Origin: Bacteroidales bacterium UBA1197
GTDB lineage: Bacteria > Bacteroidota > Bacteroidia > Bacteroidales > UBA932
Assembly (NCBI GenBank): GCA_002309995.1
Contig: DBYB01000008.1
Location: 1 to 19,649, forward strand
Direction of reading: 5' to 3'
Length of the DNA stretch: 19,649 nucleotides
The notes under the pieces are model-generated. The model did no database searches. It was not told the DNA's origin and saw only the letters and a list, made by a program, of their open reading frames with translations. Below are positions 1-5,935 of this stretch, piece after piece. The stretch's first letter is position 1. Each line of letters begins with the position of its first letter. Made by a program: the position numbers and the translations under genes.

Positions 1-2142
1 GTTGGTTCGTTAACAGCTGAAACGAGTGGTTTACACACAACCTTTACCGGTTCGCTGACTTCCGTTGAAGGACTGGCAGTAGGCACGAAGATTCGTTTGA
101 CCTATCCCAACGACCAACCCGATTATCGCGGTCAGGATGGAACGCTGCAGTATATTTCTGACCACTGCAATTATTCCTATGCGGAGGTGGAAATTACGGA
201 ATTGAATACGGAAACAAGAGTAATCTCCACGACCAACGCTGCTTTCAAGAATGTCCAAGCCATTTGGAAGATCAAGTTTCAGGATGCTGAAGGAGCGGAT
301 ATTAACGTAACGAGTGTAACTATTGTCGGAGATGACATGTTATCCTACTATCTGGGCAGTAACGTCGCCATTTTGGGAAGCATTAACATTACATTAACGG
401 ATGCAGTCAATGAGATATGGGTGGCCATACATTCAATGAGCGAAATCAACAACTATGTCATTAAATGCGTCACAGATGATTCCCGGCAATTGAGTTGCGT
501 TAAGAAGGGGAATCTTCAGGGCGGTAAATACTATACCTCGACCCTGAGGATGCAGGATCTGTCATCAAACTATCTTACGGAAATCAATTCAGTGTCCGAT
601 CTTGTGCTACTGTCCAACGAGGTGAGTATCGGTAAGAACTATGCTGGACAGACGGTAACATTGATGCAGGATCTGGACCTCTCGGAAGTTGACAACTTCC
701 AACCTATCGGTCTGAGTGCAACGCTTCCGTTCAGAGGCTTCTTCAATGGTAATCATAAAACCATTTCCAACTTGAAGATAAGCGCCACACAATCTTGCGT
801 CGGTCTTTTCGGATATCTGGGTAGAGATTCCGGTGTCAAGGATTTGACCTTGGAGAATTGTACGATAAGTTCGACCCAGGGCAATGTCGGCGGTATAGCC
901 GGTTATACAAATGGAAATATCACCGGGTGTACTGTGTCCGGCTCGATTACCGGAACTGCCGTTGTTGCAGGAATCGCAGCAAACATGGATGGTTATGGCT
1001 CAAGTACACCTTATTCTGATTGCCATTTTTCAGGAACCGTCACAGCGACAACTGGTTCGGCCGCCGGCATTATTGTTACGACAAATGCCGCCATCAATAA
1101 TTGCACGAACAACGGCACGATTACGGCCGCAACAAGTGCTGCCGGAATCGTGGATAATTGTTCGCGTGCAGTCACTGATTGCACGAACAATGGAGATATA
1201 ACAGGAAAGTGTTACGTCGGCGGCATTATTGGTTCCTCAAATGGTTTGAATGCCAACGTATCAGGATGCACCAATCGTGGTCACATCAAAGCCACTGGAA
1301 CAGCTACGAATAGCTCCACCTCTCATCAGGTATTCCGAACGACGGGTAGCTTTGCAGGTGGTATATTTGGCTTTTTGGAAAATTCTGACAAAGCGGTTTC
1401 CATCAGCAATTGTGTCAATACCGGAAAGGTTGAAGGTATTTCTGCAGTTGGAGGAATGGCAGGATATAACAAAGTAAGCGAAGATGGCAGCACGACGTTC
1501 ACCAATTGCTCCAATAGTGGTGCCGTAGAAGCAAACGGGAACAATGCAGGAGGCTTCTTTGGCATAACCCGTATGCTGTCGGGAACTACTTTCAAACAGA
1601 CCGTCTCCAGTTCCGTGAATACCGGTGCTGTGAGTGGCGAGGACAATGTAGGAGGTTTTGTCGGAATGATTATTGGAAGCTATTACTCAAGCAAATTGCC
1701 AATTGAATACTTTGACAATTGTTTCAATGATGCTACGGTTACCGCTACAGGAGCGTCTCCGCATAAGGGTTCTATCTTGGGATATATCACGCCCACCCAT
1801 AACGGTTATTCTGTCTATGGGACCGCTCAGTTCTCTAACTCTTATTATTCTTCGACAGCTTCCTGCATGGCATTCGATGGATCTGATCCAGCGGGAGTAC
1901 AGGCCGCTTACAAGATTATCGGCGCCACCGGCGTGACGGTGACGCCTACCACGACAGAAGACGTGCTGCACGGAGGTGTCAAGTACTTTGTCTCCGGTAA
2001 GTCTGTCACTGTGACCCTGTCCGGCGGTTCTTCCTACAGCGCTGTCGATGGTGCGAGTAACCCCGTAGCCTTGACAGACAACGGAGGCGGATCCTACACC
2101 CTCACCATGCCGGCCGCTGATGTGACCATATCGGCCAACTAA
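1..2142 (+). CDS. Surface protein, fimbrillin-like N-terminal part plus GLUG-type repeats (5' end outside window)
   Basis: The frame is open from base 1 to the TAA at 2140-2142, so 713 residues are visible and the true start lies upstream; the TTG at 97 is only an internal codon. Visible residues 1 to about 200 resemble fimbrillin-like Bacteroidales domains (a TKIRLTYPNDQPDY stretch, alternating beta-type sequence). From about residue 267 to 595 there are roughly ten imperfect repeats, each with a V/A-G-G-[IFM]-x-G core followed by a Cys/Asn-rich turn (VGLFGYL, VGGIAGY, VGGIIGS, AGGIFGF, VGGMAGY, AGGFFGI, VGGFVGM). This is the GLUG repeat pattern and predicts an elongated beta-solenoid. The last 75 residues form a small beta domain ending TMPAADVTISAN. 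Inference: an exported surface adhesin or carbohydrate-binding protein. Export cannot be confirmed because the signal peptide is not in view. The C-terminal codons are more GC-rich than the rest of the gene. Confidence 0.8.
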   Translation, partial: VGSLTAETSGLHTTFTGSLTSVEGLAVGTKIRLTYPNDQPDYRGQDGTLQYISDHCNYSYAEVEITELNTETRVISTTNAAFKNVQAIWKIKFQDAEGADINVTSVTIVGDDMLSYYLGSNVAILGSINITLTDAVNEIWVAIHSMSEINNYVIKCVTDDSRQLSCVKKGNLQGGKYYTSTLRMQDLSSNYLTEINSVSDLVLLSNEVSIGKNYAGQTVTLMQDLDLSEVDNFQPIGLSATLPFRGFFNGNHKTISNLKISATQSCVGLFGYLGRDSGVKDLTLENCTISSTQGNVGGIAGYTNGNITGCTVSGSITGTAVVAGIAANMDGYGSSTPYSDCHFSGTVTATTGSAAGIIVTTNAAINNCTNNGTITAATSAAGIVDNCSRAVTDCTNNGDITGKCYVGGIIGSSNGLNANVSGCTNRGHIKATGTATNSSTSHQVFRTTGSFAGGIFGFLENSDKAVSISNCVNTGKVEGISAVGGMAGYNKVSEDGSTTFTNCSNSGAVEANGNNAGGFFGITRMLSGTTFKQTVSSSVNTGAVSGEDNVGGFVGMIIGSYYSSKLPIEYFDNCFNDATVTATGASPHKGSILGYITPTHNGYSVYGTAQFSNSYYSSTASCMAFDGSDPAGVQAAYKIIGATGVTVTPTTTEDVLHGGVKYFVSGKSVTVTLSGGSSYSAVDGASNPVALTDNGGGSYTLTMPAADVTISAN

Positions 2143-2154
2143 TATACGAAAACA

Positions 2155-2562
2155 ATGAAGAGACGGAAGACAATGATTTGCACGGCGCTGCTGGTGGCAG
2201 GGCTGAGCGGGTGTGAGAAGATAGATGTGAACAAGTTGGAAGGGACCTGGTCTGAGCAATATGACCCCACGGTCTTTGCGATGGATGGTTCCGTGGAGTA
2301 CACCTTTGACGGGAACAATGGTTATCAGCTTCACGTATATGATGCCTTAAGTGGTGAATCGCACGACTACAGCGGCCACTATGCCATCGACCTGATTGAC
2401 AAGGGGACCATTACCATTAACCCGGCTATGTCGGACTACAGCAATGTCACCTACAAGCTTGTGAAACTGACGTCAAAGGAGATGGAATGGCAGAAAGAGG
2501 GTACGACCTATTCTGTCGGGACCTGGGGCTCTGATTACCGGCATTTTGTGAGGGGGAAGTAG
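2155..2562 (+). CDS. Small lipoprotein, lipocalin-like
   Basis: The 135-residue product starts with a basic MKRRK segment and a hydrophobic stretch, then a lipobox LSGC with the acceptor Cys at residue 20, so it should be a lipidated envelope protein. The mature part opens KLEGTWSEQY, then alternates beta-strand segments (VEYTFDGNNGYQLHVYD, GHYAIDLIDKGTITI, TYKLVKLTSKEMEW) in the way small lipocalin-like Bacteroidales lipoproteins do. The L-x-G-x-W near the start of the mature chain is typical of that fold. It lies 12 nt after the GLUG protein in the same direction and is closed by a hairpin terminator, so the two are probably co-transcribed. ATG 2155 is preferred because it gives the positively charged n-region; ATG 2173 would remove it. 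Ligand and role are unknown. Confidence 0.8.
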   Translation: MKRRKTMICTALLVAGLSGCEKIDVNKLEGTWSEQYDPTVFAMDGSVEYTFDGNNGYQLHVYDALSGESHDYSGHYAIDLIDKGTITINPAMSDYSNVTYKLVKLTSKEMEWQKEGTTYSVGTWGSDYRHFVRGK

Positions 2563-2602
2563 ATCCTTCGGCTTCGCTTCAGGGTGACATTCCTTAGAAT
2601 GA
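2562..2602 (+). repeat. Dispersed-type intergenic repeat (CTTCGGCTTCGCTTCAGG family)
   Basis: Immediately after the lipoprotein stop codon the sequence reads GATCCTTCGGCTTCGCTTC, then AGGGTGACATTCC and a CATTC-CTTA-GAATG mini-hairpin. The pattern GATCCTTCG..TTCGCT..CAGG.TGACA is a short intergenic sequence found in many copies in numerous bacterial genomes. Only one copy is in this window, so its repeat nature is recalled, not shown. Confidence 0.4.
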
Positions 2603-2603
2603 C

Positions 2604-2637
2604 AGAACTGCCGTCACGTTGAGGTGGCGGCAGTTCT
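2604..2637 (+). terminator. Strong hairpin terminator after the lipoprotein gene
   Basis: A 14-bp stem (2604-2617 with 2624-2637, one G-U pair) closes a six-base loop. The outer arms are AGAACTGCCG and CGGCAGTTCT. It lies 41 nt after the lipoprotein stop. No long T-run follows, so termination strength is inferred from the stem alone; it may work in both directions. Confidence 0.7.
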
Positions 2638-2698
2638 ATTATGCAGAAGGATTTATTTCTTGATCAGGACTATCCAACGACCGGTTTTGCATGAAGTT

Positions 2699-2821
2699 TT
2701 ACCTATAAGAATAATACTCTTCCTCCGCCGAAACGAAGTCCTCCACAGTCCCGTAGTCATGCCAAAATAATGAGTGTACCAAAGAATAATTATCGGCATT
2801 TTCAATGATAAAAAACGCCAT
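2699..2821 (-). other. Short 40-codon open frame, possible gene remnant
   Basis: Reading from an ATG at 2821 on the minus strand gives 40 residues starting MAFFIIENADNY and ending SAEEEYYSYR. The acidic, aromatic composition looks more protein-like than the other frames here. An in-frame TAG lies only four codons upstream of the ATG, so it cannot be extended. No promoter or ribosome binding site is visible for it. It could be the surviving C-terminal end of a decayed gene or chance; I recognise no family. Confidence 0.15.
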
Positions 2822-2845
2822 TCTATGATACTACATTCAAGTTTT

Positions 2846-2877
2846 TTTGGCAAACCAAAGAAAAATGATTACATTTG
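2846..2877 (+). promoter_or_regulatory. Bacteroidetes-type promoter
   Basis: TTTG at 2846-2849, a 20-bp spacer, then TACATTTG at 2870-2877. This fits the Bacteroidetes primary sigma consensus (TTTG, 19-21 bp, TAnnTTTG) at every fixed position. Transcription would start near 2884 and run to the right into a stretch without a convincing gene. Confidence 0.6.
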
Positions 2878-2943
2878 TGGAGTACCCCGTGCTGGGGTAG
2901 CTTGTGTTCTTTCAAATCACAGGATTTAGTTGTTGGATGGATG

Positions 2944-3025
2944 TTGACACAAGGAGCGCGAATCGTATTTTATCGCATTTTGTCGCATTATAACTCCTTG
3001 AAAGTTAACACAATACTTAACACAA
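2944..3025 (+). repeat. TTRACACAA repeats flanking the 10-bp repeat cluster
   Basis: TTGACACAA at 2944-2952 and TTAACACAA at 3005-3013 and 3017-3025 flank the 10-bp tandem repeats. The last two are 12 bp apart. Together they form an organised binding-site cluster of about 80 bp. Recombinase arm-type sites or regulator sites are both possible; no recombinase gene is nearby. Confidence 0.4.
2962..2991 (+). repeat. Three tandem 10-bp repeats
   Basis: ATCGTATTTT (2962-2971), ATCGCATTTT (2972-2981) and GTCGCATTAT (2982-2991) lie head to tail at one-helical-turn spacing. They sit in the loop of the CAAGGAG/CTCCTTG inverted repeat. The phasing suggests a protein-binding array, but nothing identifies the protein. 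Confidence 0.5.
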
Positions 3026-3117
3026 CTGAGCAAAAATGGCACTCTGTGAAGTCTGGAAGCCACTGTAATGTTTTTTTAACGAGGAAGAATATTAATCGGT
3101 TTTTCTGATAAGTTAAG

Positions 3118-3146
3118 CGGCAGGACTTTCGGGCCCTGCCGTTTTT
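3118..3146 (+). terminator. Intrinsic terminator
   Basis: CGGCAGG (3118-3124) pairs with CCTGCCG (3135-3141) and is followed directly by TTTTTG. This classical stem plus T-run ends the transcript from the 2846 promoter. Confidence 0.7.
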
Positions 3147-3158
3147 GTTTGTTTCTTC

Positions 3159-3227
3159 AGCGCACAAAATCGGCCTCTGGTGTTCCCTGACATTTCATTT
3201 TCCTCAGTTAGCGCACAAAAGCGGCCT
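3159..3227 (+). repeat. Pair of 18-bp direct repeats, AGCGCACAAAA-type
   Basis: AGCGCACAAAATCGGCCT (3159-3176) and AGCGCACAAAAGCGGCCT (3210-3227) differ at one base and are 51 bp apart. They lie between the upstream terminator and the promoter region of the WYL regulator. Candidate regulator-binding sites or remnants of a mobile-element end. Confidence 0.5.
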
Positions 3228-3258
3228 GATTTGTGTCAGGATTCAGAAGAAAAATGAT

Positions 3259-3266
3259 TATTTTTG
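3259..3266 (+). promoter_or_regulatory. Candidate -7 box (upstream copy)
   Basis: TATTTTTG matches TAnnTTTG. The surrounding 20 bases (3250-3269) match 2861-2880, the -7 region of the upstream promoter, at 17 of 20 positions. The nearest TTTG (3230-3233) is 25 bp away, longer than usual, so activity is uncertain. Confidence 0.3.
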
Positions 3267-3273
3267 CGGTGAC

Positions 3274-3331
3274 TGTCAGTAGTTGTCAGTGGAGGGGTGT
3301 ACCTTTGCATTGTAAAACAAAAGGACTGACA
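3274..3331 (+). promoter_or_regulatory. TGTCAGT operator-like sites around the regulator promoter
   Basis: TGTCAGT occurs at 3274-3280 and 3284-3290 (10-bp spacing), with its inverse ACTGACA at 3325-3331 just before the leader ORF. These sites bracket the -7 box at 3300-3307 and overlap where the -33 contact should be. This layout fits autoregulation by the WYL-domain protein encoded downstream, or control by another factor. Confidence 0.4.
3300..3307 (+). promoter_or_regulatory. -7 box of the leader ORF / WYL regulator promoter
   Basis: TACCTTTG followed by CA is a full match to the Bacteroidetes TAnnTTTG box. It lies 26 nt before the ATG at 3334 and would start transcription near 3314. No good TTTG is found at the expected distance upstream, which suggests dependence on an activator. 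Confidence 0.5.
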
Positions 3332-3333
3332 GT

Positions 3334-3435
3334 ATGGAACAGTTATTAAAGATTTTTTCGCCGGAAGTGGCAAATGAGGTTGAAGCTCTCATCGAGGACC
3401 TGGGACTGGGTCTGGCAGATGTGGCTTGGAAATAG
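3334..3435 (+). CDS. 33-residue leader ORF before the WYL regulator
   Basis: An ATG at 3334 opens a frame of 33 residues (starts MEQLLKIFSPEV, ends LGLADVAWK) that stops at TAG 3433-3435. The next in-line gene starts at 3439, only three bases later, so the two are likely translationally coupled. The product is acidic and probably helical (EVANEVEALIEDLG). The -7 box and operator-like repeats lie just upstream of this ORF, so it would be the first translated unit of the mRNA. It matches no family I know. It may be a real micro-protein, a coupling leader, or the start of a truncated gene. Confidence 0.5.
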   Translation: MEQLLKIFSPEVANEVEALIEDLGLGLADVAWK

Positions 3436-3438
3436 TAA

Positions 3439-4350
3439 ATGGAGTCGCAACTTAAGACAGAACGCCTTCTGAGGCTGATGCAGATGCTGGCGGGGCCGGT
3501 GGAGTACACGATCACCGAGCTCGGCGACCATCTGGAGATGTCGGAGCGTACCATCTACCGTTATCTGCAGACTTTCGAGGACGTTGGGTTTACGGTGAGG
3601 CGTGGGACTAATGTGCCTCGGCTGATTACCACCAACAGGCCGCACCTGTCCATAGACGATCTGGTTTGTTTCTCCCGCGAGGAGGCGGCGCTGGTGAACC
3701 AGCTGCTGGACAGGCTGGATGCCGGGAACTCACTCAAGGCGGGGCTAAAGCAGAAACTGGTGGCTGTCTGTGACCAGACTCCGATGGCAAGGCTGCTGAC
3801 GAACAAGGATAATTCCGAGAAACTGAACGCCTTGTCGGATGCCATCCACGACAAAAAGAAGGTCGTCTTGCGAGGCTACGAGTCCGGCCACTCGCTGACG
3901 GAGCGGGACCGCTTGGTAGAGCCGTTCTCCTTCACCCCGAACTATATCGGAATTGTGGCCTATGAGCCCGAGTCCGGGCAGTGCAAAACGTTCAAAATCA
4001 ATAGGATAAAATCCGTAGAAATACTACCTGACGGCTGGGAAAACGAGGCCCGGCACATTGAAAGGCCGACCGACGTATTCCGTATGAGCGCCGACAAACC
4101 GCTGGAAAGAATCAGGCTCCTGATGACATCGCTGGCCAAGAACCTGCTCATCGAAGAGTACCCACTGTCTGCGGCCTATATCCACGAGGCTCCGGAGGGC
4201 GACTCCAAAGAGAAGTGGGAACTGGAAACCGAAATCTGTTCCGTGTTCGGCGCCGGGCGCTTCGTGATGGGCCTGCCGGGCGACGTGGAAGTCCTGGAGG
4301 GGAAAAAACTAAAAGAATACATCGCCGAGACCCGCAAGAAGTATCAATAA
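3439..4350 (+). CDS. WYL-domain transcriptional regulator (HTH N-terminus)
   Basis: The 303-residue protein has an N-terminal DeoR/HTH_11-type helix-turn-helix (about residues 5-60; MSERTIYRYLQTFEDVGF is the recognition part). A linker is followed by a WYL domain at about 140-200 (VLRGYESG, LVEPFSFTPNYIGIVAYE, FKINRIKSVEIL) and a C-terminal WCX-like extension to 303. In this family the WYL domain senses a ligand, in some members nucleic acid or nucleotides, and the HTH represses or activates nearby genes. The W-Y-L triplet itself reads N-Y-I-G here, so the name-giving residues are not all kept. ATG 3439 directly follows the leader ORF. TGTCAGT repeats at its promoter suggest autoregulation. 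No defence or mobile-element genes, common partners of such regulators, are in view. Confidence 0.8.
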   Translation: MESQLKTERLLRLMQMLAGPVEYTITELGDHLEMSERTIYRYLQTFEDVGFTVRRGTNVPRLITTNRPHLSIDDLVCFSREEAALVNQLLDRLDAGNSLKAGLKQKLVAVCDQTPMARLLTNKDNSEKLNALSDAIHDKKKVVLRGYESGHSLTERDRLVEPFSFTPNYIGIVAYEPESGQCKTFKINRIKSVEILPDGWENEARHIERPTDVFRMSADKPLERIRLLMTSLAKNLLIEEYPLSAAYIHEAPEGDSKEKWELETEICSVFGAGRFVMGLPGDVEVLEGKKLKEYIAETRKKYQ

Positions 4351-4361
4351 GCGGCCCTGGA

Positions 4362-4393
4362 TTTGGAAAAGTCGGCCCCAATTCCTATTTTTA
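4362..4393 (+). promoter_or_regulatory. Promoter of the PP2C phosphatase gene
   Basis: TTTG (4362-4365), 20-bp spacer, TATTTTTA (4386-4393); the last base deviates from TAnnTTTG. Start of transcription is expected within a few bases of 4400, which is also the A of the ATG, implying a leaderless or nearly leaderless mRNA. Confidence 0.45.
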
Positions 4394-4399
4394 CAATTT

Positions 4400-5686
4400 A
4401 TGAAGATTTCTTTACGGACCGGCTTCCTGATAGCTTTTGCCATTTTTATCGCTCTTTCGCTTGGCGCCTCGAGACTTGCACACGTGGTCTCGGGCCGTGA
4501 ACTGTTGGAAGAGGAACTGGTATATGCCAGTGAAGATTTCAAGGCAGTATGCGCCAGACTGGATAAGTTGCTCGATACGGGAAACGACGCCGAAGGCCTC
4601 GAGTTGATAGACCAGTCCTACAAAATGGAGAGCATCGGCCGCTGGGACTGCTGCTATGTGCTCTGCGATACCGCCGGCGTAGTGATTGCCCCCTTTGCGC
4701 TTGCCGGCAAACAGCTGGAATATAGCGTTTATCAGCAGCGGGAAGACGGCATCACGCTGGGCACCTTTTTCAGTCACAAGGTCGCGGTTTTCAACAGCCG
4801 GGTCGGCAGTCATCCATATAGTGTTACAGGGCTCTACGACAAGGACTACCTGCTTGGTGATTCCCACTATATGGAAGGCTCGTATCGCATTATCCTGCTG
4901 GCAATTATCGCCTTGCTGCTCCTCGTGGCCTGGATCTGGGTAATCCCCGCCGTCGAGCGCATCGTGGCCCGCCGGCGCAGTGCTGAACAGACGCTCTCGC
5001 TGGCCCGGAACATACAGCAGAAAGCAGTCACCCAAAAGTTCCCTTCAGACGAGCGCGTGGACACTTTCGCCATCCTTAAACCTATGTACGATGTAGGCGG
5101 CGACATCTATGGATGCCAGATGGTAGGCAACAAGTTGTGCTTCGTCATCGGAGACGTATCGGGTAAAGGCATTGTGGCCTCCTTCCTGATGTTTATGGTG
5201 AGCAGCCTGGTGTTTCCTGCATTCAAGCACGGCCAGGCACCGGCAGAAATCGCCGCATATCTCAACGACCTCATCTGCGAAAACAGCGATTACGATATGT
5301 TCTGCACTATGCTCCTGGGCACCATAGATATGGATACTCTCGAAATGGAATACTGCAATGCCGGCCATACAAGGACGCTCATCGATGATGTATTCCTGCC
5401 CCAAGAACGCAATTTCGTGCTGGGAGGTTTTTCGGGATTCCAGTACAAGTCGCAGAAGATAACCCTTCCTCACGGCTCACGGCTGGTACTCTATACGGAC
5501 GGAGTCACGGAGGCGCGCAACCAGGGAAAGGTGTTCTACGGAGAGGACTCGCTCCTCCGCTGGGCCCAGCGCGCTTACGGCAGCGCCCGGCAGACCTGTG
5601 AGTCGCTGATGCAAGAAGTCTCGGCCTTCCGGGGACGGGCATCCCAGAACGACGACATAGCAATAATGACCATTCTCGTGAAGTAG
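4400..5686 (+). CDS. Membrane-anchored SpoIIE/RsbU-type PP2C serine phosphatase
   Basis: The 428-residue protein has a membrane segment at about 8-26, an extracytoplasmic sensor region (about 30-160), a second membrane segment (about 163-184), a short helical linker (LSLARNIQQKAV) and a cytoplasmic SpoIIE-type PP2C domain (about 215-428). Catalytic motifs are intact: DVGGDIYG (231-238), GDVSGKG (251-257), CNAGH (319-323), LYTDGVTEAR (364-373) and QNDDIAIMTI (416-425), which supply the metal-binding aspartates. Such enzymes dephosphorylate anti-sigma-factor antagonists (STAS proteins) in partner-switching signalling. No STAS protein or anti-sigma kinase is adjacent, so the substrate is unknown. 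It lies 49 nt after the WYL regulator and may have its own promoter at 4362-4393. Confidence 0.88.
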   Translation: MKISLRTGFLIAFAIFIALSLGASRLAHVVSGRELLEEELVYASEDFKAVCARLDKLLDTGNDAEGLELIDQSYKMESIGRWDCCYVLCDTAGVVIAPFALAGKQLEYSVYQQREDGITLGTFFSHKVAVFNSRVGSHPYSVTGLYDKDYLLGDSHYMEGSYRIILLAIIALLLLVAWIWVIPAVERIVARRRSAEQTLSLARNIQQKAVTQKFPSDERVDTFAILKPMYDVGGDIYGCQMVGNKLCFVIGDVSGKGIVASFLMFMVSSLVFPAFKHGQAPAEIAAYLNDLICENSDYDMFCTMLLGTIDMDTLEMEYCNAGHTRTLIDDVFLPQERNFVLGGFSGFQYKSQKITLPHGSRLVLYTDGVTEARNQGKVFYGEDSLLRWAQRAYGSARQTCESLMQEVSAFRGRASQNDDIAIMTILVK

Positions 5687-5749
5687 CGTTCAGGCCCGTA
5701 AATTGCTTTGTAGAAAAAAGTTTTTTATTTGTGTAAAAAATAAACGAGA

Positions 5750-5902
5750 GTTAAGAACCGTTTATCCATACTCATTCTTTCCGCCATAGCCGTGATTGCC
5801 GGGGCTGCAGCCTGCAACCCTGACATCATCGTGGACAAGGAAAGCGAAGAGGTCAAAGAACTCAAGAGCATGGTTCTGGATGAGAGCTGCAAACAAAAAT
5901 GA
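5750..5902 (+). pseudogene. Lipoprotein-like remnant with no start codon
   Basis: Codons from 5750 encode 50 residues that look like a lipoprotein signal (VKNRLSILILSAIAVIAGAAAC) followed by a short charged tail (NPDIIVDKESEEVKELKS) to TGA 5900-5902. The charged n-region, hydrophobic core and terminal Cys at residue 22 are well formed. However, the codon where the ATG is expected is GTT, and an in-frame TAA lies just three codons upstream. No ATG, GTG or TTG can start the signal peptide. Weak -33/-7-like boxes (TTG at 5703, TTTATTTG at 5724-5731) precede it. Either the start codon was lost, or a non-standard start or a sequencing error is involved. It would be the only gene between the phosphatase and the NRPS end. 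Confidence 0.45.
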
Positions 5903-5916
5903 AGCAAATGCAAATT

Positions 5917-5932
5917 ATCTCATAATCTCATA
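5917..5932. repeat. Tandem 8-bp repeat next to the NRPS stop
   Basis: ATCTCATA occurs twice head to tail (5917-5924, 5925-5932), four bases from the NRPS stop codon. The stretch 5687-5935 shows no convincing terminator for either convergent gene. Confidence 0.35.
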
Positions 5933-5935
5933 ACT

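Larger units (their letters stand above)
2884..3146 (+). ncRNA. Candidate small RNA of about 260 nt
   Basis: The interval is bounded by a consensus promoter (2846-2877) and an intrinsic terminator (3118-3146). The first transcribed bases can fold as ACCCC-GTGCT-GGGGT, and CAAGGAG (2950-2956) can pair with CTCCTTG (2994-3000) to enclose a repeat cluster. The only long open frame (2875 to 3108) would start before the predicted transcription start and has an unremarkable translation. I do not recognise an RNA family: it lacks obvious tmRNA, RNase P, SRP or 6S features. Alternatives are a decayed gene leader or an attachment or regulatory region of a lost mobile element. Confidence 0.3.

Noticed and set aside
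840..1700. Possible CRISPR-like or DNA tandem repeat array
   Set aside because: The periodicity is at protein level (GLUG repeats of 24-40 residues in one open frame); DNA repeats are irregular and have no unique spacers.
2653..2853. 66-codon frame on the minus strand
   Set aside because: A different frame of the same strand (2699-2821) reads more like protein; this one is basic and tryptophan-rich in a random manner.
2875..3108. 77-codon frame on the plus strand
   Set aside because: Would start before the predicted transcription start, uses a weak start, and crosses the repeat array; no family resemblance.
2840..3330. Insertion sequence or integrated element
   Set aside because: Several repeats suggest mobile DNA, but no terminal inverted repeats, target duplication, transposase or integrase could be found.
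5710..5732. AAAAAAGTTTTTT as terminator of the phosphatase gene
   Set aside because: The potential stem is only A-T pairs with a one-base loop, so it is not a credible intrinsic terminator.
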